Shown here in pieces: positions 6,739 to 16,511 of a DNA stretch of 64,000 nt. The notes below the pieces were generated by a model. The model was given only the letters and a program-made list of their open reading frames with translations, ran no database searches and had not been told where the DNA came from. Source of the stretch: Pseudomonas paracarnis (GTDB lineage: Bacteria; Pseudomonadota; Gammaproteobacteria; Pseudomonadales; Pseudomonadaceae); assembly GCF_904063055.1 (NCBI RefSeq), contig NZ_CAJFCN010000004.1, forward strand, positions 62,001 to 126,000, read 5' to 3'. Made by a program: the position numbers and the translations under genes. How positions within the stretch are numbered: the stretch's first letter is position 1; each line of letters begins with the position of its first letter.

Positions 6739-9447
6739 TCATTCTTTACCTAGCACAATATCGGCGTCCCCGAACGCGACGACTGCCAGCCCTAGAGCAA
6801 GCCCATCGGCTAGTAGTTGTCTTCTCACTGCACTGATGATCTCCCCGATAAAAGTCGATCTACGTGCTACCGCAGCTTCTTTGATATGTATTGCCAAATC
6901 ACGAGCTACGCGATTGGCATGACGGCCAAGCACCCCTGTCATTGCAGCTACGACAACACGAGCACCATTTATTTGAAGGATTGCAGGCAAGCTACCACCA
7001 GGAATGTCTGCAAGTCCTGTAGAGCAACCAATGGCGATGACTACTGGAGCATTACCGACATGTTGAACATCGATCGCGCCTAGATTTAAGCCCTCTTTCG
7101 CGCCGACGTATACAGCTTTTTTTTCTAAGTGAACCAGCATCAACAGCATTGTTGGAGAGTGCTGCGCGATCTGGGCTTTCCAACCTGACCAAGTGGATAT
7201 TTTTTTAACGCCAAGTGATTGTTCGATGCTCGCAATCCGTACGATTTCATGGTGCTGGAGATCGGCGTCTGCGAACTCGTCTGCCTTGTCGCTGGCCGCG
7301 AATGCAATTGACGATAAATCTTCAATTCGGTGTCGTTTTGGATTGTTTCCTCCTGGCGGCCCCCACAAGCGTGGATTATGTCCAGCTTTCCACGTATGCC
7401 GCTCAACAACACCCGAGACGCCCATAAAGCCCATTGGACAGAGCTGTTCGCCGGCTTCCCGAATAGGGCAGCCCGTGATCGCTTTCCCCTGCTTCAAACA
7501 TCTTCCACTTTCGGTACACAGAGCTGCATCGGGCGACTCAGGTACCTTTCCGTCGTAGAGGTATTCGATCGGGAAGAAAACTTCACTTTGCGTCACCAGT
7601 TGGATACGACCTTCGCTGCCTGGCCAAGTCGGGACGATTGATCGTAAGTGCTTCAAGAGCACTGCGCCGCTATTAGCCAACTCAAGCATTAAAGGTGACA
7701 GCAAAGCATTTGGATTAACGACAGCTTGCTCAAGAATTCGAAGCAGGTCATCGCGTGCGCACCCAATGCCGTTCTCAGAGAGAGGGCAAAAGACAACCTC
7801 ACCGTCCCTACTAATTACGGCTACGCTCGGTTGGTTACCTAGGCTGTCATTCATTAGTAGCGCGACGTCGAAACCCGCTTTTGTACGATGTACAGGTGTA
7901 ACGATATTCTCGATAAAAAAGCGGATCTTCTCACCCGGAACGGCCTGGAGCCGGGCAGTTTGAAGAATCCGCGCATCGTCGCTCACCATAAAGCGAAGGT
8001 CGACTGGAGCAATCCCTCCGTCACGGGTGAACGTAGCGGCTGTTGAACTTCCCGTCCTCGACAACTCAAGGGTTTGACTCTTGGACTCACGTCCAAATTC
8101 GAACATATGAACCTGAAGGACCTTCTTAGCTTCCACCCACTCCACCTGATCATCAGGGAACGATGGACGATCTTCCCTATCCCGCAGTGGTGTCTTTAGC
8201 TGAATTTCGATGTCGATATCTACGACACCGTACCTCGGCCATTCGCCAATTTCCTGCATACCTTGCCGAGTCCGCGCGTTCAGGACTCTCTCAACAGGCG
8301 GAGCAGGACGCGAGACGATAGGTCGCCGGCCTTGGAGAGTCGGGAGCTCCCGAAATGTCACTGGAGCGTCGAAGCGTGGGAGAGCATCACCAGTACTGTC
8401 CGTTACCCCGGATGGAGGCGCTCTTCTGTTCGACTCAGAATCATCGCTGCCGCTCGGATCAACGAGTGCTGAATCCGCCGATGATAAATCGCTTACTCGG
8501 GATGGCGGACCGTCCCTTCCTCCGACTAAACGATATTCATTAGAACTCCGACTGGCCTCCTCCACAGTTGTCAGGCCTGAGAACGTGTCTCGGCCGAGCA
8601 GGAAAGATTGAGTTGATGAAAGAACCAACGTACGTAGGCCTGAATCGGTCTCCGCCATTTCGATCGCATTCGCAAATGTCTCCCCCCACTCTGCCCATGA
8701 AGTCATCATGTATCGTAACCAATTCGCGATGCTTGTTTCGTCGGTAGCAACGTGTACTACACACTGCGCACACAGGTCATTGCGCAGGCGACTAACGAGA
8801 GCAAGCTCCGTCTCAACGAATTGGCCGTAAAGAATCACTAGCCTTGCAGCTTTGATCGTGTAGAGCGCATCGATAGAGTCAGCAATAACGATATCGGCAA
8901 TGCTGGCATCAGGACGCCAGTTGATGTACTTCTGAACAGCTCCAATACGCTCGTAGGGAAAAGGATTCAGGCTCGTTACTATAGGCAATCCCTGTTGCGA
9001 CCTCGGGACAATGGGAAAGCGCGGCCTAGCATTTCTCTCCCACTCCGGAAACACATGCCCCGGCCCGACCAGTTTCGACATCTCGAGAGTGACAACTCCG
9101 ACCGTTTCGGCACCATCTGGCCAGCCCCAGACCGTTCTCACCACCTTGATCTTCAGTGATCCCTGCCATAGCAAATCACAGAAAGCCCGACCCAGTCTGA
9201 GCGCCCGCTGCGGGTCAACCCACTGATCTGCGTCCATCACGCTTGAGTCCCCGCCCCACCTAACGGGACTGTGACGCGGCACGGCTCCTTGCAAGGAGTA
9301 CAAAGCTTTCGATGGGTCATCCCACCAGGTCCAGTCGTCCCTTTCAATCAGGATGCCGAGCGCAGCTCGTACTGCAGGGCCTAGAAGAGCCTCCTCTTCG
9401 CCTAGCCACAGGACATCTCTTTGATACCTATCCATCTTTAAGTCCAT
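6739..9447 (-). CDS. CHAT-domain (caspase-like) protease, large
   Basis: Protein of 902 residues. The C-terminal ~270 residues resemble a CHAT protease: FFPIEYLYDGK at the domain start, LLMLVH with candidate catalytic H773, and VIAIGCSTG with candidate nucleophile C808, the His-Cys spacing expected of the caspase-like clan. The N-terminal ~400 residues are unassigned; a low-complexity Ser/Asp/Pro linker near 300-370 separates them from a middle domain. Four cysteines in the 660-690 region (CTESGRC...CPIREAGEQLCPMG) could bind metal. CHAT proteases act as switchable effectors in several bacterial immune systems (for example type III-E CRISPR and gasdermin operons). Lies 60 bp after FRG and 15 bp before MBL. 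Confidence 0.75.
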   Translation of the reverse strand: MDLKMDRYQRDVLWLGEEEALLGPAVRAALGILIERDDWTWWDDPSKALYSLQGAVPRHSPVRWGGDSSVMDADQWVDPQRALRLGRAFCDLLWQGSLKIKVVRTVWGWPDGAETVGVVTLEMSKLVGPGHVFPEWERNARPRFPIVPRSQQGLPIVTSLNPFPYERIGAVQKYINWRPDASIADIVIADSIDALYTIKAARLVILYGQFVETELALVSRLRNDLCAQCVVHVATDETSIANWLRYMMTSWAEWGETFANAIEMAETDSGLRTLVLSSTQSFLLGRDTFSGLTTVEEASRSSNEYRLVGGRDGPPSRVSDLSSADSALVDPSGSDDSESNRRAPPSGVTDSTGDALPRFDAPVTFRELPTLQGRRPIVSRPAPPVERVLNARTRQGMQEIGEWPRYGVVDIDIEIQLKTPLRDREDRPSFPDDQVEWVEAKKVLQVHMFEFGRESKSQTLELSRTGSSTAATFTRDGGIAPVDLRFMVSDDARILQTARLQAVPGEKIRFFIENIVTPVHRTKAGFDVALLMNDSLGNQPSVAVISRDGEVVFCPLSENGIGCARDDLLRILEQAVVNPNALLSPLMLELANSGAVLLKHLRSIVPTWPGSEGRIQLVTQSEVFFPIEYLYDGKVPESPDAALCTESGRCLKQGKAITGCPIREAGEQLCPMGFMGVSGVVERHTWKAGHNPRLWGPPGGNNPKRHRIEDLSSIAFAASDKADEFADADLQHHEIVRIASIEQSLGVKKISTWSGWKAQIAQHSPTMLLMLVHLEKKAVYVGAKEGLNLGAIDVQHVGNAPVVIAIGCSTGLADIPGGSLPAILQINGARVVVAAMTGVLGRHANRVARDLAIHIKEAAVARRSTFIGEIISAVRRQLLADGLALGLAVVAFGDADIVLGKE

Positions 9448-9507
9448 ATTACCTAGGGTTCATCCTGACTGAACGGTTGCTTCGAAGGTCAACTAACGGA
9501 CTGCTAT

Positions 9508-10434
9508 TTAATGGAAGTCTGGATCGTAGCCATCTTCATTATATTCCTGAATGAGCGACTGAGATGGCCTCACACCCACCTCAACGTTAGCCCAATCTCT
9601 TACGCTTTTTGCGACACCATGAAAACCGGGAAAAAGCGTTGATCCATCAACTCCAAGTCTCGAGCAAAGGTCTAGTAAGGTGGGGGCTTCCTCAATCGGC
9701 AAGGTCATTTTGACAAGTGGCGTATGGCTCCCTGTCATGCTGTAAATCTCATCCACATCCTCCAGCGCTTCTACCTGATACAAATCGTCTCGGTTATATC
9801 CTTTAACCTCATGTGTGGTGAATAAGCCCGACTGAGCAGCCTGATTTTTGCTTGTTCCCCCGGGAGTCCTAATCACCTTCACTGTTTTCCAGTTGGTCGC
9901 ATAAGTGGTGTCTAGAGCCCAAACTGCCAGTCTCGGCATCTGCCTGCTATCAATCTCAAGGTTTGCCGATGAAGCAGCGAAGTAACAAGCGACATAGCTT
10001 CTCTCAGTCCAGTCCAGGAGGCGAGTAGGCACATCGTAGTGTTGAGCTACGGCCATGATTTCGTATAGCTGCGAAGGTGGCCAAGATATATGCTCACTTT
10101 GGAGCGAACCCCAACCATCGGCAAGTGTTCCGCTCAACTGTTCGGTGTAACCCGGAACATTCAATCCAGAGCGATTACAGCCAATCAGAAATTTCCTTAA
10201 AATCTCCAGCTCAAATGCCACTTGCCCAGCCGTTGAGGCATCTAACATCCTCCTTGGCGAGCCATATGCGAACGAGCCTGTTCCACGCCTGCACACTGAT
10301 GGTGTCAGTTTGTACTCATCACTTGGCTGACCTCTAAAGACGAATCTTCCAACATCCCAAACAGGGTTTAGAGGGGACAAGTGTTCAAGCAACTGACGTG
10401 CAGTGTGGAACGGTATCTCTGCTGGTTGTGCCAT
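9508..10434 (-). CDS. FRG-domain protein, first gene of FRG-CHAT-MBL operon
   Basis: Protein of 308 residues with the two signature blocks of the FRG domain: FVFRGQ near residue 32 with a following LTPSVCRRG, and AQHYDVPTRLLDWT (about 130-143) leading into YVACYFAA. AAGGA lies just before the ATG. The biochemical activity of FRG domains is not settled to my knowledge. It starts a minus-strand set with CHAT and MBL genes, with no promoter-sized gap between them. A second FRG protein lies at 20598-21479 and shares the C-terminal MTLP...AP.LL.LC block, so the two are paralogues. Confidence 0.8.
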   Translation of the reverse strand: MAQPAEIPFHTARQLLEHLSPLNPVWDVGRFVFRGQPSDEYKLTPSVCRRGTGSFAYGSPRRMLDASTAGQVAFELEILRKFLIGCNRSGLNVPGYTEQLSGTLADGWGSLQSEHISWPPSQLYEIMAVAQHYDVPTRLLDWTERSYVACYFAASSANLEIDSRQMPRLAVWALDTTYATNWKTVKVIRTPGGTSKNQAAQSGLFTTHEVKGYNRDDLYQVEALEDVDEIYSMTGSHTPLVKMTLPIEEAPTLLDLCSRLGVDGSTLFPGFHGVAKSVRDWANVEVGVRPSQSLIQEYNEDGYDPDFH

Positions 10435-10862
10435 CGTTCCTTGACTCCGCTTCCGTTTGGCGATTTCTAGTGTAATGGCATTTTGGTATGCAGGCTATTG
10501 CCGTTCACTTAGGCCATGGCCGCCCTTGAAGGGATATGAAAAGCAGCACATTCGTGCCGTTTTGTCAGGGTCGATTACGGCTTTTTGAAGCGTTACGGAT
10601 TTTGGAGAAAACAGTTGTTAGGCCATTGCTGAACGGCCTGCTCGTGGCTGACAGACGAAATGGATGAGCATCTGCTATGGTTCGATACACGCAAAGTATT
10701 GGATTCAGCTCCATGATTTTTGCCGGCCAACAAGGCTAAGCGTGTATGACGGCGAGGGTGAGACAGCGTTTTGTCCTCGGCGTATCGAACTTAGAACGTG
10801 GTCAGCCAAATTTCTGTGCGCGCCGCGATAATTCCATGATGCTTTGGTAGCGAAATTTTGGT
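10435..10862. other. Gene-free gap between operon and conjugation cluster
   Basis: No reading frame with a plausible start and ribosome site is seen in these 428 bp. The right part is the presumed promoter region of the minus-strand FRG gene. It marks the junction between defence cargo and the conjugation genes. Confidence 0.5.
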
Positions 10863-11612
10863 TTAAAGGTATTTTTTGAAGCTGCCAGCTGAAACGCTAA
10901 CCATTAGTCCGAGCGCTGTTGCGCTCGGAAGTAGGACGACGAGGGGGCTGATTGTTACGGGAATCGCTGGATAGATGATCCAAGGCAAGACTAGCAACGG
11001 AAGCATCATCATTTTGGCACGATGGTATATGAAACCAGATTCGCGGCCAGCACCGAACCTACGAAGGTCGCGACGCACCAAGCCATCCACCAGCCCAGTG
11101 AATCCTGCCATCAAGAATAGCGGTAGGGTCAGCGTCAAAATCAGCAGCCTTGCCAGAAATGTGAGCGTTGCGTAGACGGCAGCCAGCCCGTAATTCTCGA
11201 CCTGTACATAGGCGACGCCAATGTAGTACTGCAACCCACCATCACTGGCACTATTCTGCCTGGCCTGTTCTGATGAGTATGTGATCCAGTCGATGATGCC
11301 GGTTTTTTCAAAGCACCATTCGTAAGCAGCGCCAATAATCTTGCGGGCCGCGAGGTTTGGGTCGTGGATCAGTACGCTCTGCTTGAATGACGTGGACAGC
11401 CATTCCAGTTCGCTATTGAGCATGCCCCTAGAGTGGTGCCAGCCATCTTGCTCCCAAAAAAAATACAATCCAATCCACTCCGTCACGATGCTGAAAGTCA
11501 GTGAAACTAAAAGGATTCCAAGCAGGGTGAATGGCATGCCTACCGCTTTGCTGATCCAGCCCTGTCGGCGGTACTGCTGTTGATTTTTGGCGGTATCCGA
11601 TGTGCTTGCCAT
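10863..11612 (-). CDS. ICE membrane protein, TIGR03747/DUF4400 family
   Basis: Protein of 249 residues with an N-terminal membrane segment (TLLGILLVSLTFSIVTEW) and further hydrophobic segments near 140-170 and 200-245. The sequence and its position two genes downstream of TraD match the TIGR03747 family of PFGI-1-type ICEs, a membrane component of the transfer machinery of unknown detail. It is the last recognisable conjugation gene on this side; the genes normally following it are not seen before the cargo begins. Confidence 0.85.
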   Translation of the reverse strand: MASTSDTAKNQQQYRRQGWISKAVGMPFTLLGILLVSLTFSIVTEWIGLYFFWEQDGWHHSRGMLNSELEWLSTSFKQSVLIHDPNLAARKIIGAAYEWCFEKTGIIDWITYSSEQARQNSASDGGLQYYIGVAYVQVENYGLAAVYATLTFLARLLILTLTLPLFLMAGFTGLVDGLVRRDLRRFGAGRESGFIYHRAKMMMLPLLVLPWIIYPAIPVTISPLVVLLPSATALGLMVSVSAGSFKKYL

Positions 11613-11625
11613 TAGCTCGTCCCGC

Positions 11626-11886
11626 TCAGTGAATGGTCATGTGGCAGTGTTCAAAGCAGACGAGGAGGGGGCCTGCGACAGGATCCTCTATGTGGATGTT
11701 GCTGGGATTGATCCAGTTCGGTTTGAGACCCTCATCTCGTAGGTGATCGAAAAGTACATGGCCGTCGTAAATGCCCAACCTGGCGTAGGTCAGCAGATGC
11801 TGTAGTTCCCCCGAAATCTCCCTGATCGTAGGTGCCATTGCTCGCAGGTTGATGAAGCGCAACATTGTGCGTGTTGGCCCTCTCAT
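11626..11886 (-). CDS. Small ICE protein between traD and TIGR03747
   Basis: Protein of 86 residues whose start overlaps the traD stop by 4 bp (ATGA arrangement), indicating translational coupling. The N-terminus is basic; the centre (ISGELQHLLTYARLGIYDGH) is amphipathic. It ends with two histidine-containing motifs (CFEHCHMTIH). No named family recognised, but a small gene in this slot is usual for such ICEs. Confidence 0.7.
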   Translation of the reverse strand: MRGPTRTMLRFINLRAMAPTIREISGELQHLLTYARLGIYDGHVLFDHLRDEGLKPNWINPSNIHIEDPVAGPLLVCFEHCHMTIH

Positions 11887-14051
11887 GGTTCAGCGTTCCT
11901 TGTGACGTATGGCTCAACAAAGTCTTTAAGCAGTTCGTTTGGTATTGATTCATCCAGCGGCCGGGTGCTGCTATTGGTCCACCATTCGCCGCCACTGTCG
12001 ACGTAGCTATTGCGCATCGCTTCAACAAGTGTCTGAAGATCCTTTGGCATTAATTCATCCGAATCAGGTGCAGGTAGGGGCATTCGAACCTTCCAGAGAT
12101 TCCCACCCTCAATCAGCGCAAATGCTTGGCCTTTGGGCAGGCTGACGATATGTGCCGGCTCAATGAGTGGGACGCTTGTTGAGCTCACTCGGTCCTGAGT
12201 GTTGCTGGTAAAGTCAGTGTTACCTGATGGGTCTGAGCTGTCAGTAGCGCCGCTCACGAGTGTTGTTGAGTACACATCAACCTTGGGGAGCTGCTTGGTC
12301 AGCAGCTCGGCCGTCGCCGTTTCGCGTACTCTAAGCATGAACAGGTTGTTGAAGTTGCCAACTACTTGACCTGCTTTGGCACGGTTACCAACCTTAGCCT
12401 CGATGTCGCTGAGGGTTTGGGTGTAAGCACTGACCCGAATGCCGGCGCCGCCTCCTTTGTTTACCATCGGGATGAACTCATCACCCATCAATTCGTTGAA
12501 TTCGTCGGCATGCAGGTTGATCGGGATTTTTTGTTCATTCGAGGCGCCAGGCAGCCCGTCATCAATGCCAAATTTGTAGATGTGGCCAGCCACAGACACA
12601 AGGTCTGAAAACATCGAGTTCCCGACTGCTGCAGCCACCTCAGGATCCGACAAGGCATCCAAGCCGACGTATACGATGGCTCGCTTGCGGATGATCTGTA
12701 TCCAGTCGAAGATTGGGCGCGGGTCATTCAAATCTGTGTAGTCGGGTGAAAGCAGTTCTGCCATACGGCCGGTGGTCAGCTTTTCTAAGAGGGGCAGCAA
12801 TGACGCGACGATCTTGTCGAAGTAGGTCTTGTCATACCTGACTGCCGATCGCAGTCCATCCATCACTGGATCAGCTACGCGAGTTTTAGATAGGTAATGA
12901 TCAATCGCGACTACGCGCTTTTGGCGGCCACGCATATTGAAAGGCGTATTCTTTTCGTTGAGGGTGCCTTCGATGTTCACGATTGACTCCCAAGCTTTGG
13001 TGTCATGCTTGGCAAAGTAATAGCCGCTGTACTCGACGAATAGCGCATCGATATTGATCACGTGCTGCTGGATTTTGATGTAGTCAGGACGCACTCCAAG
13101 CTCAACCAGAGCACGCGCAATGATGTTCACGAATCGCCAGGCGAACTCGCGGAATGCGGCGCTATTGCCTTCACCTGAAAGCTGTCCAGAAATCCTACTG
13201 GCAACCTCTGAAATCCTGCCGAAACGACCGATTGCGTTGTACCGAGAGGAAAGCTCCGGTCTGCCCAAATGAAAGATGTAAAACTCGCCATCGCGCCCTA
13301 CGCGTTTGGCTTCTATGTACATGCGTTTCAGCAGTTCCGCGTCATCCTTAGGATCGAACACAATTACCGGTTCGAACTCCTGGAGCCCATCAACCCATTT
13401 TGTACGCCGTATATCCTGCGTGATGAACAGCTCTGCCAGACGGGTCTTTCCTACCCTGGTAGCCCCCAAAATCAGGCTATGGCCCACGCGCTCTCCCAAG
13501 AGAAGTGAGACCTCGACTTCATTGGGCTCAACACCGTGTAAACGTGCAGAGCCGCCTACAGGAGGAAGAGGGCGGACAGGGTTAAGTGGGCTGTCCCAAG
13601 AGGTGAGTTTCGGAATAACGCTCAGCGGGAATCGTGCATATTCCATGCGCTCCTCGATGCGTCGTGCAGTCTGGAAGAGAGCGGTGGGGTCGACATAGCG
13701 CCGAAACTCGGGCCTATAGGTTTGCATCAGTCGTTGGGTATGTCGTTGCTCCCACTTGAACCCGATGCCAATGAACAGACGTCGGTTGCTGACAGGAACG
13801 TTCTTGCTGGTCATGACATAGCGGGGCAGGCGCCGGATATTGCGGCGATAGCGCAACACAACCAATGCTTCGCGCAGGCGGATGCCGCCCAGACCAAGGA
13901 AAAAAAGGGCAGCGGCTATTCCGAACTCCGGAGTAAGCGCCAATGACCATGGCGCAAATACACTGAGGTACGCCCCAACGACGCACACCGCCACGGTGTA
14001 GAGCTCAACTGCAGGGCGCAGCAAAGCTTCAATGGTGTGTGATTGGGCCAT
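11883..14051 (-). CDS. traD: Conjugative coupling factor TraD (SXT/TOL type)
   Basis: Protein of 722 residues, matching the TraD type-IV coupling protein of ICEs (TIGR03743 group). Two hydrophobic segments lie near 20-60, then the Walker A loop GATRVGKTR (196-204) and a Walker B-like INLHADEF further on. It is an inner-membrane hexameric ATPase that hands the relaxase-DNA complex to the secretion channel. The start lies 3 bp after the stop of the TIGR03765 gene, within one tightly packed operon. Confidence 0.93.
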   Translation of the reverse strand: MAQSHTIEALLRPAVELYTVAVCVVGAYLSVFAPWSLALTPEFGIAAALFFLGLGGIRLREALVVLRYRRNIRRLPRYVMTSKNVPVSNRRLFIGIGFKWEQRHTQRLMQTYRPEFRRYVDPTALFQTARRIEERMEYARFPLSVIPKLTSWDSPLNPVRPLPPVGGSARLHGVEPNEVEVSLLLGERVGHSLILGATRVGKTRLAELFITQDIRRTKWVDGLQEFEPVIVFDPKDDAELLKRMYIEAKRVGRDGEFYIFHLGRPELSSRYNAIGRFGRISEVASRISGQLSGEGNSAAFREFAWRFVNIIARALVELGVRPDYIKIQQHVINIDALFVEYSGYYFAKHDTKAWESIVNIEGTLNEKNTPFNMRGRQKRVVAIDHYLSKTRVADPVMDGLRSAVRYDKTYFDKIVASLLPLLEKLTTGRMAELLSPDYTDLNDPRPIFDWIQIIRKRAIVYVGLDALSDPEVAAAVGNSMFSDLVSVAGHIYKFGIDDGLPGASNEQKIPINLHADEFNELMGDEFIPMVNKGGGAGIRVSAYTQTLSDIEAKVGNRAKAGQVVGNFNNLFMLRVRETATAELLTKQLPKVDVYSTTLVSGATDSSDPSGNTDFTSNTQDRVSSTSVPLIEPAHIVSLPKGQAFALIEGGNLWKVRMPLPAPDSDELMPKDLQTLVEAMRNSYVDSGGEWWTNSSTRPLDESIPNELLKDFVEPYVTRNAEP

Positions 14052-14053
14052 GG

Positions 14054-14569
14054 TTATTGTTCCATGCCTGTTGCAGTGATCAGCAGAGGGTAGTGTTGAA
14101 TATTTAGCACCGAGGCGAGCTCGTCTGCTGACGCAGGCACCATCTCAAGTCCCGAGCCTATAGCCCGAAGCAGTGTCAGCGCTTCCAGGCGTTGAACGTT
14201 GACTACCAGTCCAACGGCACCCATTTCGCGAAGGAATGACGACCGTGCTCTCAGCCAGCTTCGGGAAAGCTCGTCGTCACCAATCAGAAAAAACGGCGCT
14301 AACCCAGGAGTATTTGTGGCGCGGTACAGCACTTTACCTGGCGTCAAACGCTCAGATACCACGGGCAGCATGTCGGCTTCGCTGTAAGGTTCCGTCCGAA
14401 TAGTTGGAAGTGACATGGTGTGTAGGGCGGGGGAGTCGTTGGAGAAATTCAACGTGCGGTAGTAATCGCGTCTCGAGGTATCTCTCAGGTCCTCAACCAC
14501 GGTGTGTTTTGCGCAGGTGACAGTCGAAAGTAGGAGCGAGAGTGTTCCGATTATGAGGTTGGCTTTCAT
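14054..14569 (-). CDS. ICE protein, TIGR03765 family
   Basis: Protein of 171 residues with an N-terminal signal sequence (LIIGTLSLLLSTVTCAKH) and therefore likely periplasmic. Motifs such as LPTIRTEPYSEADMLPVVS and GEMGAVGLVVNVQ-like text agree with the TIGR03765 family of PFGI-1-like elements. Its start overlaps the stop of the transglycosylase gene by 4 bp. Function in transfer is not defined. Confidence 0.85.
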   Translation of the reverse strand: MKANLIIGTLSLLLSTVTCAKHTVVEDLRDTSRRDYYRTLNFSNDSPALHTMSLPTIRTEPYSEADMLPVVSERLTPGKVLYRATNTPGLAPFFLIGDDELSRSWLRARSSFLREMGAVGLVVNVQRLEALTLLRAIGSGLEMVPASADELASVLNIQHYPLLITATGMEQ

Positions 14570-15126
14570 GGTGCCTTCATTCCTTGAAGTGGTGGTTGGG
14601 TGATTCGAGAGAGATGTCTGGAAAACGATGCGCGATAGCGGGCAGCGGCCGCTCCACCGGCCGGGCGATGGTAGCGGCCGGCTGCGACGACCCAGTTGTT
14701 GTCAGTGGTTTTGCGTTGTTGAAGCAGCGCGCTCGCTACTGCCAGATTCCGGTACGGGTCTAATGCTTCACAGGGATGAGTAAAATACTCACCGTTCCAA
14801 CCAATATTGATTTGGCCCAATCCCGCATCTACCGATTTCGCGCCCACTTCATAGATGGCTAATAAAAGTGCATCGCACGCGCTATCCCTATAGGCAAAGC
14901 GGTAAGGTTTGCCAGCGACATTCAAGGTCCACGGCCAGGGGATAAATACACCCCGTATAAGCGTGCCGCTTTCCTGCAGGGCAATTGCATAGAGCACTTC
15001 TGCTGGAACGCCAGTGCCGCGTGTCGCGAGGTGGTAAGCGAGAGGAGGGAGTTCGGATGCGATCGCGCTGGTGAGCCCCATGCAGCCGCTCAGAAGCCAT
15101 CTGCTTAGGGCTAGTGCCGCTGCCAT
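14566..15126 (-). CDS. Lytic transglycosylase of conjugation system
   Basis: Protein of 186 residues with a signal peptide and the SLT fold: the catalytic glutamate in YAIALQESG, followed by GLGQINIGW and the ASALLQQRK..NWVVAAGRYH block. It cuts peptidoglycan to let the conjugation apparatus through the cell wall. It overlaps the TIGR03759 gene by 16 bp and the next gene by 4 bp, as in related ICEs. Confidence 0.9.
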   Translation of the reverse strand: MAAALALSRWLLSGCMGLTSAIASELPPLAYHLATRGTGVPAEVLYAIALQESGTLIRGVFIPWPWTLNVAGKPYRFAYRDSACDALLLAIYEVGAKSVDAGLGQINIGWNGEYFTHPCEALDPYRNLAVASALLQQRKTTDNNWVVAAGRYHRPAGGAAAARYRASFSRHLSRITQPPLQGMKAP

Positions 15127-15833
15127 TGTCCATTCACCTGGCGCATGAGCGCAGGAAAGCTGCCCTTATCACCGATGCGAAGCCAGCGGCCGGCGTCATG
15201 GTTCAACGTAATGTCGCGACTCCGAACCTTCTGTGAATCAATCCCAGCACTGTTGGCCCAGCCGCGGATCACTTCATCGTTGTTGCCAGTGCCAAGCACA
15301 TAGAGATCGAATTGATGGCCTGCAATTTGGAGGCGTTGAACCCTCTCAATACATCCCTCGCATTGAAGCGAAACGAATACGGCCAACCTGGTAGTAGTGA
15401 CGGCAGGGGATGCCAGCGTAGGGGTGTTAGAGCCAAGAAGATTTGCTATCAACAGGTTTGGGTAGAGTCGAGTGAAGGCGTCGTTATAGGCGTTTTGATA
15501 AGCAAGCAATTTGGTTACACGGCTGTACTCTGCATGTGCCTGCATCTCGGTGTAGCGCTTTTGCTCTTCGCTATCACGGGCCTCGATGCCCAGTGCTGTA
15601 AGGGGGTCTATCCCAGGCGAATAGGTACCCAATGGCCCTTCCATCAGGTGCCGGTAACGGCGCCACTCTTCCGCTTTAAGGTTCCATGCTTGAGCTTTCG
15701 ACTGTTCGAGTGGAGCAATGAGCGAAAGCTCATCAGCGCTGTGTTTGGCAACTGACGGTCGCTCCTGGGCATGTGCACGAACGTAGTGAACAAGGCACAG
15801 GCAAATAAATAGGCCTAGCGAAGTTGATCTCAT
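15111..15833 (-). CDS. ICE protein, TIGR03759 family
   Basis: Protein of 240 residues with a signal peptide (LGLFICLCLVHYVRAHAQ). The segment YRHLMEGPLGTYSPGIDPL and the C-terminal thioredoxin-like AVFVSLQCEGCIERVQRL with a CxxC pair are typical of TIGR03759 (PFL_4693-like). It is likely periplasmic and possibly redox-related, but its role in transfer is not established. Confidence 0.87.
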   Translation of the reverse strand: MRSTSLGLFICLCLVHYVRAHAQERPSVAKHSADELSLIAPLEQSKAQAWNLKAEEWRRYRHLMEGPLGTYSPGIDPLTALGIEARDSEEQKRYTEMQAHAEYSRVTKLLAYQNAYNDAFTRLYPNLLIANLLGSNTPTLASPAVTTTRLAVFVSLQCEGCIERVQRLQIAGHQFDLYVLGTGNNDEVIRGWANSAGIDSQKVRSRDITLNHDAGRWLRIGDKGSFPALMRQVNGQWQRH

Positions 15834-15842
15834 CGTTCACGT

Positions 15843-16511
15843 CTACCTGATCTGAGCAGTGAAAAACTTGCCATCAGGACGCCTAAATTGAGCCTCCGCC
15901 AATGCTAGCGTTTTAACTCTCCAGCCCATGAACGAGTGGCTGGGACGAAGCAATTCAACGTTGGCTAGATGGGATAGGTCCATAGGTGAGACGGCTAGAA
16001 AAAGCTCGTTACCACGAGATTCAACACCCAAGATTTGGAAGGGGGGTGAAGTATCTCCAGTAGTGTTTTTTTTTCTAAGAGGGGCAGGGGATTGGCTGAT
16101 AACGCCGGGCCGAACGGTGGGTGCTGGACGCGCCTCGATAGCGGTTTTCAACGTCAGTATTTGCGCCTGCATACTCTTCATGTCTGCAGCAAGCTCAGCC
16201 AGTTCGAGTTGCAGTACTTCAATGTCAGGGGGCTGCCGCAAGGTTTGACCTAGCTCCTCCAGCTCGAGGCGTATTTCGCGATTGCTCGCCTGTTGATCGG
16301 CTGAGGTTGCGAGACTCATTTTCTTCAAGTCATCAACCAATGAGTCAACCCTATCGATGTCTTCCTGGAGGCTAGTTAACTGTTCGTTAGAAGGGTATTG
16401 CTGCATCTCAGAGTTAAGTGTCGAAAGCTGCAGTGCCAGGTACAGCGAGGTACAGGCGAGCAGTATCAGTGCTCCGTTTTGGACAGAACTCAAGACTGCG
16501 ATACGTATCAT
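15843..16511 (-). CDS. Coiled-coil membrane protein of ICE cluster
   Basis: Protein of 222 residues: an N-terminal membrane anchor (ALILLACTSLYLALQL), a long coiled coil (about 35-130) rich in L, E and Q, a Pro/Ser linker, and a small beta-rich C-terminal domain. This topology suits an inner-membrane protein with a periplasmic head. It begins 4 bp inside the PilL-like gene (ATGA overlap) and ends 9 bp before TIGR03759, so it is a regular member of the operon. Family name not recognised. Confidence 0.75.
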   Translation of the reverse strand: MIRIAVLSSVQNGALILLACTSLYLALQLSTLNSEMQQYPSNEQLTSLQEDIDRVDSLVDDLKKMSLATSADQQASNREIRLELEELGQTLRQPPDIEVLQLELAELAADMKSMQAQILTLKTAIEARPAPTVRPGVISQSPAPLRKKNTTGDTSPPFQILGVESRGNELFLAVSPMDLSHLANVELLRPSHSFMGWRVKTLALAEAQFRRPDGKFFTAQIR

